Positions 17,305-26,096 of a stretch of 64,000 nt of DNA are shown here, piece after piece (the first letter of the stretch is position 1; the number at the start of each line of letters is the position of its first letter). The notes under the pieces are model-generated. The model saw only the letters and a program-made list of their open reading frames with translations, had not been told where the DNA came from and searched no databases. Location: assembly GCF_001439845.1 (NCBI RefSeq), contig NZ_JYLO01000004.1, forward strand, positions 372,001 to 436,000. The letters are read 5' to 3'. A program made the position numbers and the translations under genes. This stretch comes from Pseudomonas lactis. Lineage in GTDB: Bacteria > Pseudomonadota > Gammaproteobacteria > Pseudomonadales > Pseudomonadaceae.

Positions 17305-19452
17305 ATGTCGCTCAGGCAGCTCTCCATTCAATGGAAAATCACCCTGCTGGCGGGCCTGTGCCTGCTGGGGATCGTGACCCTGCTGGTGGGTCTGTCGCTG
17401 TATCGCATGGCGCAGAGCTCGCAGCAGGTCAAGGCGTCCAGCATGCAGATGCTCGACGAAGCCGCCCAGTCGCGCATTGAAGCCCAAGGCGAAGTGCAGG
17501 CGCTGGGCATTCGCCAGCAGTTCATGGATGCCTACCAGTACGGCCATGGCTTTTCCCGCCAGGTGCTGTTTTTGCGCGAACAGGCCGAGAAGCGCTTTCT
17601 CGATGCCTTCGACACCCGTGAAGACCTGACGCGCCAGGTCAAGGCCGCCCTGCAGGCCAACCCAGACCTGCTCGGCCTGTCCCTGGTGTTCGAAGCCAAT
17701 GCGCTGGACGGCAAAGACGAACTGTTCGCCAACCAGGCGGAACTGGGCAGCAATGACAAAGGCCGTTTCGCGCTGTACTGGTCGCAACCGACACCGGGGA
17801 AAATCACCTCGATGGCGCTGCCCGAGAGCGACATGGCCGACACCTCCATCGGCCCCAGCGGTGAAAAGGCCAACGCCTGGTTCACTTGCCCACGCACGAC
17901 CCTCAAGCCCTGCGTGATCGAGCCCTACTTCTATGTGATCGACGGCCAGAACGTGCTGATGACCAGCATCGTGTTCCCGCTGATGGTCAATGGCAAAGTC
18001 ATCGCCTCGCTGTCGGTGGACATCAACCTCAACAGCCTGCAGGCGGTCAGCCAACAGGCCAGCCAGAAACTGTACGACGGCCAGACCCAGGTCAGCATCC
18101 TCAGCCCGACCGGCTTACTGGCCGGCTACAGCCCGGATGCCAGCAAACTCAGCCAACGCCTGGAGCAGGTCGACCCGGCCAGCGGCGCTCAGTTGATCAG
18201 TGCCTTGGCCAGCAGTACCCAGACCCACAGCCTGCGCACCGACCATCAACTCAAGGTACTGGCGCCTTTTGCACCGATTCCCGGCGGTAAGGCGTGGGGC
18301 GTATTGCTGGATGTACCGGAAAAAGTCCTGGTCGCCCCCGCCGAAGCGCTGAAAAACCAGCTGGACGCCGACAACGCCAAAGGCACCCTGCTGGAACTGG
18401 GCCTGGGCCTGCTCGCCGCCGTGGTCGGCTTGATTCTGGTGTGGCTGATGGCGCGCAGCGTGACCCGGCCAATCCTCGGCGTGGCGCACATGCTTGAGGA
18501 TATCGCCAGCGGCGAAGGCGACCTGACCCGTCGCCTGGCCTACGCCAAACAGGATGAACTGGGCCAATTGGCCGGCTGGTTCAACCGCTTCCTCGACAAG
18601 CTGCAGCCGATCATTGCCGAGGTCAAACGCTCGGTGCAGGATGCCCGCGGCACCGCCGACCAGTCCGCAGCCATTGCCACGCAAACCAGCGCCGGCATGG
18701 AGCAGCAGTACCGCCAGGTGGATCAGGTGGCCACCGCGTCCCACGAAATGAGCGCCACCGCCCAGGATGTGGCCCGCAGCGCCGCCCAAGCGGCCCAAGC
18801 CGCCCGGGATGCCGACCAGGCGACCCGCCAAGGCTTGACCGTTATCGACCGCACCACCGCCAACATTGGCGAGCTCGCCGCCGACATGAGCACTGCCATG
18901 GCCCAGGTAGAAGGCTTGGCCGCCAACAGCGAACAGATCGGCTCGGTGCTCGAAGTGATTCGCGGCATCGCCGAGCAGACCAACCTGTTGGCGCTCAACG
19001 CCGCCATCGAAGCCGCTCGCGCCGGTGAAGCCGGCCGCGGTTTTGCCGTGGTCGCCGACGAAGTGCGTAACCTGGCGCGGCGCACCCAGGAATCGGTGGA
19101 AGAAACCCGCCTGGTGATCGAACAATTGCAAACCGGTACCAGCGACGTGGTCGGCTCCATGGGCAACAGCTATCGCCAAGCCCAGGGCAGCGTCGAACAG
19201 GTGGGCCAGGCCGTGACGGCCTTGCGCCAGATTGGCGATGCGGTCACGGTGATCAGCGACATGAACCTGCAAATCGCCAGCGCCGCCGAAGAGCAAAGCG
19301 CGGTGGCCGAAGAGATCAACAGCAACGTGGCGACCATTCGCGATGTGACCGAGTCATTGTCGGAGCAGGCCAATGAGTCGGCGCGGGTCAGCCAGGCGTT
19401 GAACAGCCTGGCAAATCAGCAGCAGGGGTTGATGGATCAGTTCAGGGTCTGA
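17305..19452 (+). CDS. methyl-accepting chemotaxis protein with double Cache domain (TlpQ-like)
   Basis: A 715-residue receptor. The first membrane helix is at about residues 10-32, followed by a large periplasmic dCache_1 domain (about 35-365) containing [17 protein letters not shown] and [21 protein letters not shown] second membrane helix lies near 370-395 and HAMP near 396-450. The cytoplasmic hairpin has tip [19 protein letters not shown], as in the single-Cache receptor. Length and neighbourhood fit P. aeruginosa TlpQ (PA2654), which binds histamine and polyamines. That assignment is from memory of synteny and domain type. ATG 17305 follows AAGGA by 7 bases. Confidence 0.8.
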   Translation: MSLRQLSIQWKITLLAGLCLLGIVTLLVGLSLYRMAQSSQQVKASSMQMLDEAAQSRIEAQGEVQALGIRQQFMDAYQYGHGFSRQVLFLREQAEKRFLDAFDTREDLTRQVKAALQANPDLLGLSLVFEANALDGKDELFANQAELGSNDKGRFALYWSQPTPGKITSMALPESDMADTSIGPSGEKANAWFTCPRTTLKPCVIEPYFYVIDGQNVLMTSIVFPLMVNGKVIASLSVDINLNSLQAVSQQASQKLYDGQTQVSILSPTGLLAGYSPDASKLSQRLEQVDPASGAQLISALASSTQTHSLRTDHQLKVLAPFAPIPGGKAWGVLLDVPEKVLVAPAEALKNQLDADNAKGTLLELGLGLLAAVVGLILVWLMARSVTRPILGVAHMLEDIASGEGDLTRRLAYAKQDELGQLAGWFNRFLDKLQPIIAEVKRSVQDARGTADQSAAIATQTSAGMEQQYRQVDQVATASHEMSATAQDVARSAAQAAQAARDADQATRQGLTVIDRTTANIGELAADMSTAMAQVEGLAANSEQIGSVLEVIRGIAEQTNLLALNAAIEAARAGEAGRGFAVVADEVRNLARRTQESVEETRLVIEQLQTGTSDVVGSMGNSYRQAQGSVEQVGQAVTALRQIGDAVTVISDMNLQIASAAEEQSAVAEEINSNVATIRDVTESLSEQANESARVSQALNSLANQQQGLMDQFRV

Positions 19453-19469
19453 ATGTAGCAAGGCTTTTC

Positions 19470-19558
19470 TGTGGGAGCCGGGCTTGCCCGCGATGCAGAC
19501 ACCTCGGTACTTCAGGCAAACCGAGTCGATGCTATCGCAGGCAAGCCAGCTCCCACAT
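19470..19558. repeat. REPIN (inverted pair of REP sequences)
   Basis: TGTGGGAGCCGGGCTTGCCC at the left and GGCAAGCCAGCTCCCACA at the right form inverted arms around about 50 bases. It lies between the convergent dCache receptor and bqsS-like genes and may also help end both transcripts. Confidence 0.82.
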
Positions 19559-19580
19559 CTTGAGCGGTGGTGTGTCAGTG

Positions 19581-20894
19581 TCAGCGGCGTGGCAACTCGA
19601 TCAACACCTTGAGCCCACCCAGCTCACTCTCCTGCAGCTGCAACACCCCGCCCCACACCTCAACGATGTCGCGCACGATTCCCAGCCCAAGGCCATGGCC
19701 AACCCTTTGCTCATCCAGGCGTGCGCCACGGCTGAACACTTGGTCGCGCTGGGCCTCGGGAATGCCGGGGCCATCGTCTTCCACTGCCAGCCGGTAGCCC
19801 TGGGACGTCTCACTGACGCTCAGGCGTACCTCGGCGTCCGCCCATTTACAGGCGTTGTCCAACAGGTTGCCCAGCAGTTCCAGCAGGTCTTCCCGGTCCC
19901 AGGGCAGTTGCAGGCCCGGCGCCACTTGATAGCTGAGGTCCAGGTGTTCGCCGTGGATCATGCGCAGGGTGGCCAGTAAGCCGGGCAGTTCTTGTTCACA
20001 GTCAAACAACGCGCCCGGCAGCGCATCACCCGCCAGGCGCGCACGGTTGAGTTCACGGTTGAGGCGCTGCTGCACCTGCTCCAGTTGCTCGCGCAACAAC
20101 TGGCTCAACTGCGGATGATCCTTGAGGGCTTCACTGGAAGCAGCGCTCAACAACACCGCCAGGGGAGTTTTCAGCGCATGCCCCAGGTTGCCGAGGGCGT
20201 TGCGGGAGCGCTTGAGGCTGTCTTCGGTGTGCGCCAGCAGGTGGTTGATCTGCGCCACCAGGGGCTCCAGCTCAAGTGGCACCTGAGTATCGAGTTGCGA
20301 GCGCTGGCCTTGTTGCAGTTGAGCGATCTGGTTGCGCGCGGTCTCCAGCGGGCGCAAGGCACGGCGCACCGTGACCCGTTGCAGAACCAGCACCAGTAGC
20401 AGCGCCGCCAGCCCCATCACCAGGCCGACCTGGCGCATCAGGCGAAAGCTCTCGCGCACCGGCGTGTAGTCCTGGGCCACGCTGATGGAAATCGATTGGC
20501 CAAAGCGCTTGTAGTCCGAGCGCAGCACCAACAGTTGCTGGCCTTCGGGCCCCAGTTGCAGGTTGCCCTTGAGCCCCGCCGTGGGAAGCCGGGGCAGTTC
20601 CTGGTCCCACAGTGAGCGGGAGCGCCAATGCACATCGGCAAAGTCGATACGAAAGTAATGCCCGGAGAATGGCCGTTGGTACGCCGGCGACAGGCGTTGC
20701 TCATCCAACTGCACACCGTTGGGCCCACGCACCAGCGCCACCAGCAGGTTTTCGCTGTCGTTGCGCAAGCCCGCTTCAAGGTAGCGCTGCAAACCTGCCT
20801 CGAACAACCACAGGCTGGTTTGCGCCAGCACCACGCCGACAATCACCATCACGCTGATCAACCCCAGGCTCAGGCGCCGCTGGATTGACCTCAT
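19581..20894 (-). CDS. bqsS: sensor histidine kinase, BqsS/CarS-like
   Basis: A 437-residue OmpR-class sensor kinase. Membrane helix 1 is at about residues 9-32, the periplasmic domain at 33-155, helix 2 at about 156-176 and HAMP after it. The H-box contains [18 protein letters not shown] with the phospho-accepting His in GHALKTP. The ATPase domain shows N ([12 protein letters not shown]), G1 (EDDGPGIPE) and G2 ([12 protein letters not shown]) boxes. Synteny with PepSY genes and chemoreceptors suggests the P. aeruginosa BqsS/CarS iron(II)/calcium sensor. An exact RExxE metal motif was not seen in the periplasmic part, so the signal may differ. It overlaps the regulator gene by 4 bases. Confidence 0.72.
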   Translation of the reverse strand: MRSIQRRLSLGLISVMVIVGVVLAQTSLWLFEAGLQRYLEAGLRNDSENLLVALVRGPNGVQLDEQRLSPAYQRPFSGHYFRIDFADVHWRSRSLWDQELPRLPTAGLKGNLQLGPEGQQLLVLRSDYKRFGQSISISVAQDYTPVRESFRLMRQVGLVMGLAALLLVLVLQRVTVRRALRPLETARNQIAQLQQGQRSQLDTQVPLELEPLVAQINHLLAHTEDSLKRSRNALGNLGHALKTPLAVLLSAASSEALKDHPQLSQLLREQLEQVQQRLNRELNRARLAGDALPGALFDCEQELPGLLATLRMIHGEHLDLSYQVAPGLQLPWDREDLLELLGNLLDNACKWADAEVRLSVSETSQGYRLAVEDDGPGIPEAQRDQVFSRGARLDEQRVGHGLGLGIVRDIVEVWGGVLQLQESELGGLKVLIELPRR

Positions 20895-21559
20895 GCCGGG
20901 GTGGCGCCGAAACGGTAGCCCTGGCCGCGCCGGGTCTCGATCACGCTGCGGCCCAATTTGCGCCGCAGGTGGTTGACGTGCACCTCAAGTACATTGGAGT
21001 CGCGCTCGGTCTCGCCGTCATACAAGTGTTCGGCCAGGTGGCTTTTGGACAGGATCTGTTCGGGATGCAGCATGAAATAGCGCAACAACCGAAATTCGGC
21101 AGCCGTCAATTGGATCTCGGCGCCGTCGCGCAGCACGCACTGGCGCCCTTCATCCAAATGCAGGCCGGCGGCTTGCAGGGTGGGCTGGTTCGTCTGGCCG
21201 TGGGAGCGGCGCAGCAGCGACTGGATGCGCAGGTACAGCTCTTCGGGGTGAAAGGGTTTGCTCAGGTAATCATCGGCGCCGGCCTTGAGCCCTTCGATAC
21301 GCTCAGCCCAGGAATCGCGGGCGGTGAGGATCAGCACCGGGATGGCCAGCGCGGCGGCGCGCCATTGCGCCAGCACGTCAAGCCCGGGCAAACCGGGCAG
21401 GCCAAGGTCAAGAATGATCAGGTCATAGGGCTCGCTGCGCCCTTGATACACGGCGTCGCGGCCATCGGCCAGCCAGTCGACCGCATAGCCCTGGCGCTGC
21501 AGGCCGGCCATCAGCTCGTCAGCCAGGGGTACGTTGTCTTCCACCAGGAGCAGGCGCAT
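20891..21559 (-). CDS. bqsR: response regulator, OmpR family, BqsR/CarR-like
   Basis: A 222-residue regulator. The receiver domain begins [20 protein letters not shown], with the phospho-acceptor Asp in [13 protein letters not shown] near residue 51 and the switch lysine in YLSKPF near 101. The C-terminal winged helix ends [20 protein letters not shown]. BqsR of P. aeruginosa binds TTAAG-N6-TTAAG, and a close match lies upstream of this operon (22227-22242). The gene overlaps the first PepSY gene by 1 base and the kinase by 4, so the four genes form one operon read right to left. Confidence 0.76.
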   Translation of the reverse strand: MRLLLVEDNVPLADELMAGLQRQGYAVDWLADGRDAVYQGRSEPYDLIILDLGLPGLPGLDVLAQWRAAALAIPVLILTARDSWAERIEGLKAGADDYLSKPFHPEELYLRIQSLLRRSHGQTNQPTLQAAGLHLDEGRQCVLRDGAEIQLTAAEFRLLRYFMLHPEQILSKSHLAEHLYDGETERDSNVLEVHVNHLRRKLGRSVIETRRGQGYRFGATPA

Positions 21560-21870
21560 CAGTCTTCCTCATCTTTGATCAGGTCGCCATTGGTGGCATC
21601 CAGCTTGATCTCGCGCACCACGCCCTCGGTGGTCACCAGTTCCACTTCATAGGCGTATTGCCCGTGTTTCTTTTCCAGTTCGGCTTCCAGCAGCCGTGAG
21701 CCGGGGTATCGCGCCATGGCCTGCTGCAACAGCTGTTCCAATGGCAGGATCACGCCTTGCTGGCGCAAGGCCAGGGCTTCGTCCTGGTTGAGGTCGCGGG
21801 CCGCGAGGCTGGAACAAAACACCATGAGCACCAGCGCCACGCGACTGCCGACGCGTAAATTTACCTTCAT
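21559..21870 (-). CDS. PepSY-domain periplasmic protein
   Basis: A 103-residue protein with a signal peptide ([20 protein letters not shown], cleavage likely after SLAA) and one PepSY domain: [20 protein letters not shown], then [20 protein letters not shown]. PepSY modules often bind metals or restrain proteases, and some modulate two-component sensors in the periplasm. It shares start and stop bases with its neighbours, which implies translational coupling with the second PepSY gene and with bqsR. It is a paralogue of the gene at 21870. Confidence 0.85.
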   Translation of the reverse strand: MKVNLRVGSRVALVLMVFCSSLAARDLNQDEALALRQQGVILPLEQLLQQAMARYPGSRLLEAELEKKHGQYAYEVELVTTEGVVREIKLDATNGDLIKDEED

Positions 21871-22172
21871 TACGTATCCTGATGATTCTTGAGAACCTGC
21901 CCGGTGAGCGCGTCCAATTCAACATCCCATTCAATGCCGTCAGTGTCTTGAAGCTCAACTTCATAGACGTACTTGCCGTACTCCTCATCCAGGTCGGTGC
22001 CCAGCAGCGTCGAACCAGGGTGAAGGGCCAGGGCAGTGGCTTCCAATTGATCGAAAGCGACAATAGTAACAGTGGCCGGCACGATCAGTGGTTTGTCGGG
22101 GTCCAATGCGGCGGCCGGGGTCGCCGTAACGAGGATGATAGCGGCGGCGCCCAGGGCAGTGAGGCGCTTCAT
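21870..22172 (-). CDS. PepSY-domain periplasmic protein, first gene of the BqsSR-like operon
   Basis: A 100-residue exported protein: signal peptide MKRLTALGAAAIILVTATPA, cut after AAA, then a PepSY fold with FDQLEATALALHPGSTLLGT and YVYEVELQDTDGIEWDVELD. It is acidic (many Asp/Glu), which suits binding of a divalent cation. It is the promoter-proximal gene, and the candidate BqsR box lies about 55 bases upstream. In P. aeruginosa the PepSY partners of this system (PA2658/PA2659, from memory) are induced by the system itself. Confidence 0.86.
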   Translation of the reverse strand: MKRLTALGAAAIILVTATPAAALDPDKPLIVPATVTIVAFDQLEATALALHPGSTLLGTDLDEEYGKYVYEVELQDTDGIEWDVELDALTGQVLKNHQDT

Positions 22173-22226
22173 GATAAGTCTCCGTTACATGATGTTTTCC
22201 TACGTCGGCCACGGTACGCGCTGCAA

Positions 22227-22242
22227 CTTAACTGAAACTGAA
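22227..22242 (-). promoter_or_regulatory. candidate BqsR/OmpR-type direct-repeat box upstream of the PepSY-bqsRS operon
   Basis: The plus strand reads CTTAA-CTGAAA-CTGAA. On the operon strand this is TTCAG-N6-TTAAG, one base from the published BqsR consensus TTAAG-N6-TTAAG in each half taken together. A separate inverted repeat (GAATTGCC at 22240-22247, GGCAATTC at 22253-22260) overlaps it. Position and spacing (11-base period) fit an OmpR-family site that drives this operon. Confidence 0.5.
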
Positions 22243-22330
22243 TTGCCACCATGGCAATTCCGGTTAAGCCATTTTTCCCACTGCCTGCGAGATTTCCTAT
22301 ACTGCCCCGCTCGCCTCAACAGAGACCGGT

Positions 22331-23410
22331 ATGACCGCCATCCATATCAAGTTCCCGGCCTTGACCCTCAAGGCCGGCAAACGCGCCTTCACCCGCCTCC
22401 GCGAGCAGGGCCTTGCGCCTGCCGACGTGGGCATCCTCCCCGGTGCGGCCGGCGGCCCCAAGGCCCTGGGTATCCAAGGGCTCGACCTGGCGCTGTTCGG
22501 TGACTGGTTACGCCGTGCGCCGCGCGAGCGGGCGCTGATCGGCGCGTCCATCGGCTCCTGGCGGTTCGCCAGCGCCTGCCTGCCCGACCCGGTGCAAGGT
22601 TTGCTCGACCTGGGCCGCCTGTACAACGAGCAGCGCTTTGCCAAAGGCGTGACCATGGCCCAAGTCAGCCAGAGCTGCCAGCGCATGCTCGACGACCTGC
22701 TGGCCGGGCGCGATGCGCGGGTGCTGGACAACCCCGACTATCGGCTGAACATCATGGTGGTCAAGAGCCACGGCTTGCTCGCCGATGACCACCGTGGGCG
22801 GCTGGGGCTGGGCCTGTCGTCGGTGATTGCCGATAACCTGCGGGGCCGCGCACGGCTGTCGCGGCATTTCGAGCGGCTGATCATCCACGACCCGCGTCAG
22901 GCGCCACCGGTACACCCTCTGAAGGATTTCCCCTCGCGCTTCCTCACCCTGGACGTGGGCAACCTGCGCCAGGCGTTGCTCGCGTCCGGCTCGATCCCCA
23001 TGGTGATGCAAGGCGTGCGCGACCTGCCCGGGGCCGGAGCCGGCACCTACCGCGACGGCGGCCTGCTGGATTACCACCTCGACCTGCCCTACCACGGCGA
23101 TGATATCGTGCTGTACCCGCATTTTACCGACCGGGTCATCCCCGGCTGGTTCGACAAGGGCCTGCCCTGGCGACGCAGCAACCAGCAAGGCTTGCAGGAT
23201 GTGTTACTGCTGGCGCCGTCCAGGGATTACCTGGCCCGCCTGCCCCACGGCAAGCTGCCAGACCGCAGCGACTTCAAGCGCTTTATGGGCGATGACCCTG
23301 GCCGCAACAAATATTGGCAAACCGCCATGAGCGAGAGCCAACGGCTGGGGGATGAGTTTTTGGCATTGGCGGATAACGGCAAGCTCGGCGACCGATTGCT
23401 AGCCCTTTGA
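22331..23410 (+). CDS. patatin-like phospholipase
   Basis: A 359-residue protein with a patatin catalytic layout. The glycine-rich oxyanion motif [10 protein letters not shown] lies at about residues 38-47, the nucleophile elbow G-A-S73-I-G at about 71-75, and the dyad Asp in [10 protein letters not shown] near residue 240. It would hydrolyse acyl esters or phospholipids. No signal peptide was seen, so it is probably cytoplasmic or membrane-associated. It is divergent from the PepSY-bqsRS operon, with the candidate BqsR box between them, so the system might also regulate it. Confidence 0.8.
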   Translation: MTAIHIKFPALTLKAGKRAFTRLREQGLAPADVGILPGAAGGPKALGIQGLDLALFGDWLRRAPRERALIGASIGSWRFASACLPDPVQGLLDLGRLYNEQRFAKGVTMAQVSQSCQRMLDDLLAGRDARVLDNPDYRLNIMVVKSHGLLADDHRGRLGLGLSSVIADNLRGRARLSRHFERLIIHDPRQAPPVHPLKDFPSRFLTLDVGNLRQALLASGSIPMVMQGVRDLPGAGAGTYRDGGLLDYHLDLPYHGDDIVLYPHFTDRVIPGWFDKGLPWRRSNQQGLQDVLLLAPSRDYLARLPHGKLPDRSDFKRFMGDDPGRNKYWQTAMSESQRLGDEFLALADNGKLGDRLLAL

Positions 23411-23507
23411 CCGCATGGGTGCCTGCGGCCGAGGGGCGGTATGCGCAGAGGTTGATCAAGCTGTTAAACTCGCCGCCTGCCAGACACCTGACCGAGCTGA
23501 AAACACT

Positions 23508-23864
23508 GTGGAAATCTTCAAGGAATTTACATTCGAATCCGCCCATCGCTTGCCCCACGTACCGGAAGGCCACAAATGCGGGCGCCTGCATGGGCATTCG
23601 TTCAAGGTGGCCATCCACCTGAGCGGCGACCTGGATCCCCATACCGGCTGGATTCGCGACTTCTCGGAGATCAAAGCGATTTTCAAGCCGCTCTATGAAC
23701 GCCTCGACCACAACTACCTCAACGACATTCCCGGCCTGGAAAACCCCACCAGCGAAGTACTGGCCAAGTGGATCTGGAATGAACTGAAACCCTTGCTGCC
23801 GGAACTCAGTGCGATCCGTATCCACGAGACCTGCACCAGTGGCTGCATCTATCGCGGCGAGTAA
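23508..23864 (+). CDS. queD: QueD, 6-carboxy-5,6,7,8-tetrahydropterin synthase
   Basis: A 118-residue enzyme of the 6-pyruvoyl-tetrahydropterin synthase family acting in queuosine/preQ1 biosynthesis from GTP. Zinc ligands H13, H28 and H30 (ESAHRLP and LHGHSF) and the catalytic C24 (HKCGRLHGH) are visible, as is the glutamate in the late text [16 protein letters not shown]. The start is a GTG at 23508 giving [13 protein letters not shown], which matches the family N-terminus. The upstream Met codons in frame give non-homologous residues. Confidence 0.9.
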   Translation: MEIFKEFTFESAHRLPHVPEGHKCGRLHGHSFKVAIHLSGDLDPHTGWIRDFSEIKAIFKPLYERLDHNYLNDIPGLENPTSEVLAKWIWNELKPLLPELSAIRIHETCTSGCIYRGE

Positions 23865-23883
23865 GTGATCAAGTATTGAAAAG

Positions 23884-23906
23884 AACCACCTGCGGGTGGT
23901 TTTTTA
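23884..23906 (+). terminator. rho-independent terminator of queD
   Basis: AACCACC and GGTGGTT form a 7-base stem around a short TGCG loop, followed by six Ts. It starts 20 bases after the queD stop codon. Confidence 0.9.
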
Positions 23907-23935
23907 ATGCCTGCCTACCACGATGTAAAGCAAGC

Positions 23936-23978
23936 TTGACACCTAATTGACCACCACCTAATGTAAAGCACCCTTTAC
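23936..23978 (+). promoter_or_regulatory. sigma-70 promoter with overlapping palindromic operator for the membrane protein/XRE pair
   Basis: A consensus -35 TTGACA at 23936-23941 and a -10 TAATGT at 23959-23964 are separated by exactly 17 bases. A perfect inverted repeat GTAAAG-CACC-CTTTAC at 23963-23978 overlaps the end of the -10 and the start point. The decamer ATGTAAAGCA occurs both here (23961-23970) and just before the -35 (23923-23932). An XRE-type dimer bound at these sites would block RNA polymerase, so the regulator encoded second in the operon probably represses itself. Confidence 0.7.
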
Positions 23979-23992
23979 TTATGGAGATGATC

Positions 23993-24367
23993 ATGTCACC
24001 CAAACGCTTCCCGATGGAGTTCGCTGTCATTTTGTTGGTGTACGTACTGTGCGTGGTGGTTTCCAGCGTCTACATGTCGTCGATGCCCGACGGCGTCGCC
24101 AAAATCGCCCTGGCACTGCTGCCCGTCATCCCGATGATCGCGATGGCGGTGTCGATTATCCGGCGGCTGAACGCCATGGATGAAATGGGCCGCAAGATCC
24201 AGCTCGAAGCGCTTGCGGTGGCGTTTGTCTGCACGGCGCTGACCACCTTCAGCTACGGTTTTCTGGAAACGGCTGGCTTCCCGCGGATGTCGGCCTTCAT
24301 GGTCTGGCCGATCATGGGCGGCGTCTGGTGTGTGGCGACGATCATCGGCTCAAGGCGCTATCAGTGA
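23993..24367 (+). CDS. four-helix membrane protein, partner of an XRE regulator
   Basis: A 124-residue integral membrane protein with about four hydrophobic segments: FAVILLVYVLCVVVSSVYM, IALALLPVIPMIAMAVSI, LAVAFVCTALTTFSYGFL and MVWPIMGGVWCVATIIG. Between the second and third lies a short basic/acidic loop RRLNAMDEMGRKIQLEAL. Many bacteria pair such small membrane proteins with a small XRE repressor read from the same transcript. The function of the pair is unknown. GGAG lies 7 bases before the ATG at 23993. The stop overlaps the GTG start of the next gene. Confidence 0.75.
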   Translation: MSPKRFPMEFAVILLVYVLCVVVSSVYMSSMPDGVAKIALALLPVIPMIAMAVSIIRRLNAMDEMGRKIQLEALAVAFVCTALTTFSYGFLETAGFPRMSAFMVWPIMGGVWCVATIIGSRRYQ

Positions 24368-24561
24368 ACAATCAAATGCGTCATCTGCGCTCCGAACTGG
24401 GCTGGTCCCAGGCTGACCTTGCAGAGCGCCTGGGTGTGTCGCGCCAGACCGTCAACGCCATCGAGACCGGCCGCTACGACCCGAGCTTGCCCTTGGCGTT
24501 CAAGATCGCCAAGGTGTTCGAGCAGCCCATCGAGTCCATCTTTGAAGCACCGATGGACTGA
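24364..24561 (+). CDS. small XRE-family helix-turn-helix regulator
   Basis: A 65-residue protein made almost entirely of one helix-turn-helix domain: MRHLRSELGWSQADLAERLG, then VSRQTVNAIETGRYDPSLPL and AFKIAKVFEQPIESIF. This is the compact YozG-like type, which usually represses its own operon. It starts at a GTG (24364) that overlaps the upstream stop TGA by 3 bases, so it is translationally coupled to the membrane protein. The likely operator is the palindrome at 23963-23978. Confidence 0.86.
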   Translation: MNNQMRHLRSELGWSQADLAERLGVSRQTVNAIETGRYDPSLPLAFKIAKVFEQPIESIFEAPMD

Positions 24562-24647
24562 TGGGGACGCGTGACTGCAAGGGGTATTGAGACCCACTAT
24601 GCGCTTCATGCCAACGCTGTTCGACTGAGCCAGTTTGGCTCACCGCT

Positions 24648-24662
24648 GCACTGCTTTTGCGC
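24648..24662 (+). promoter_or_regulatory. candidate NtrC-type enhancer site
   Basis: GCAC-N7-GCGC differs at one base from the NtrC half-site pair GCAC-N7-GTGC. It lies about 80 bases upstream of the sigma-54-type promoter before codB, which is a usual distance for an NtrC enhancer. Confidence 0.4.
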
Positions 24663-24727
24663 TGATTGGGAGGGGGCGGCCTTATAAAGGGCTTGCTCCC
24701 GTCAGCGCATACCTGCCCGCATCTACG

Positions 24728-24744
24728 TTGGCACGCAGGATGCA
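24728..24744 (+). promoter_or_regulatory. sigma-54 (RpoN) type promoter of codBA
   Basis: TTGGCACG-CAGG-ATGCA matches the -24/-12 consensus TGGCACG-N4-TTGCA except for one base. The invariant GG (24730-24731) and GC (24742-24743) are spaced correctly by ten bases. It is 34 bases before codB. Use of cytosine as nitrogen source under NtrC and RpoN control would explain it. Confidence 0.65.
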
Positions 24745-24777
24745 CGCGACCTGGGTCACCACTCAGGGAGCAGCCCC

Positions 24778-26046
24778 ATGACGCAGCAAGACCCCGGCAA
24801 CGACTACCCTCTCAGCGAAGTCCCCTTGCACGCGCGCAAGGGTCTGGCCTCTACGGCCATGGTGTTGTTGGGGTTCACCTTTTTTACCGCGACCATGTTC
24901 GCCGGCGGCAAGCTGGGGGTGGCGTTCAGTTTCATCGACATGCTCGGCGTCGTGGTCCTGGGTAACCTGTTGTTGGGTATCTACGCCGCAGGCTTGGGTT
25001 ACATCGCGTTCAAGAGCGGCTTGAACTCGGTGTTGATGGGGCGTTTCTGCTTTGGCGAAGTGGGCAGCAAGCTCAGTGACTTGATCCTCGGCTTTACCCA
25101 GATCGGCTGGTATGCCTGGGGCACGGCCACGGCGGCCGTGGTATTGGGCAAGTATTTCCAGTTGAGCCCGGGCAGTGTGCTGGGGCTGATGCTGGTGTTT
25201 GGCTTATTGTTCTGCGCCACCGCCTACGTGGGGTATCGCGGCTTGGAAATCCTGTCGTACATCGCGGTGCCGGCCATGGGGCTTCTGTTGCTGCTGTCGA
25301 TGTGGGTCGCCACCGTGAAGGTCGGCGGGCTGGAGGGGCTGCTGGCAGTGGTGCCCAGCGCTGAACTGGACTTGTCCACCGCCATCACGCTGGTGTTCGG
25401 GACCTTTGTCAGCGGGGCAACTCAGGCCACCAACTGGACACGGTTTTCGCGCTCGGCCAAGGTTGCGGTGCTGGCTAGCCTGATCGGCTTTTTTGTCGGC
25501 AACGGCTTGATGGTGCTGATCGGGGCCTATGGCGCCATCGTCTATCAGCAACCGGATGTGGTGGAAGTCTTGCTGCTGCAAGGTTTCGCCACGGCGGCGA
25601 TGGCGATGTTGCTGCTCAATATCTGGAGCACCCAGGACAACACCATCTACAACTTCGCCGTCGCCGGTTGCAACCTGCTGCGTACCCAGCGTCGCAAGAG
25701 CGTGACCCTGGCCGGCGCGGTGATCGGCACCTTGCTCGCCTTGTTCGGCATGTACGACCTGTTGGTGCCGTACCTGATCCTGCTGGGCACGGTCATCCCA
25801 CCGATAGGAGGCGTGATCATGGCGGACTTCTTCTATCGCTATCGCGGCCAATATCCGCGCTTGGCGGAAGCTCACTTACCGGCATTCAATTGGCCAGGTC
25901 TGATCGCGTATGGGGTGGGCACCGTGGTCGCGTTCAACTCGCCGTGGGTCGCGCCGTTGGTGGGAATTGTTGCCGCATCGCTGACCTATGTGCTGCTCAG
26001 CGCCATACTACGCGCCATGACCGCCTGGACATCGGTATCGCCCTGA
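24778..26046 (+). CDS. codB: CodB, cytosine permease
   Basis: A 422-residue, 12-helix member of the NCS1 nucleobase:cation symporter family. Matching text includes YPLSEVPLHARKGLASTAMV at the N-terminus, FGEVGSKLSDLILGFTQIGW in the substrate region, and SGATQATNWTRFSRSAKVAV. It imports cytosine with a proton or sodium at the inner membrane and supplies the deaminase encoded next. A short hairpin (CCTG/CAGG with GT/AC) at about 24750-24767 precedes its GGGAG ribosome site. Confidence 0.9.
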   Translation: MTQQDPGNDYPLSEVPLHARKGLASTAMVLLGFTFFTATMFAGGKLGVAFSFIDMLGVVVLGNLLLGIYAAGLGYIAFKSGLNSVLMGRFCFGEVGSKLSDLILGFTQIGWYAWGTATAAVVLGKYFQLSPGSVLGLMLVFGLLFCATAYVGYRGLEILSYIAVPAMGLLLLLSMWVATVKVGGLEGLLAVVPSAELDLSTAITLVFGTFVSGATQATNWTRFSRSAKVAVLASLIGFFVGNGLMVLIGAYGAIVYQQPDVVEVLLLQGFATAAMAMLLLNIWSTQDNTIYNFAVAGCNLLRTQRRKSVTLAGAVIGTLLALFGMYDLLVPYLILLGTVIPPIGGVIMADFFYRYRGQYPRLAEAHLPAFNWPGLIAYGVGTVVAFNSPWVAPLVGIVAASLTYVLLSAILRAMTAWTSVSP

Positions 26047-26096
26047 GGATCTGGCGGCTGTCTGCCTGATTGTTTTTAGCCAAGAGGAACTTGACC

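Noticed and set aside
18115..19296. A 393-codon minus-strand frame opposite the dCache chemoreceptor
   Set aside because: Antisense to the highly conserved chemoreceptor hairpin; composition is Gly/His-rich without motifs.
24745..24777. A riboswitch before codB
   Set aside because: Only a short hairpin is present; no known purine, pyrimidine or preQ1 aptamer core was recognised, and the sigma-54 promoter leaves a leader too short for one.
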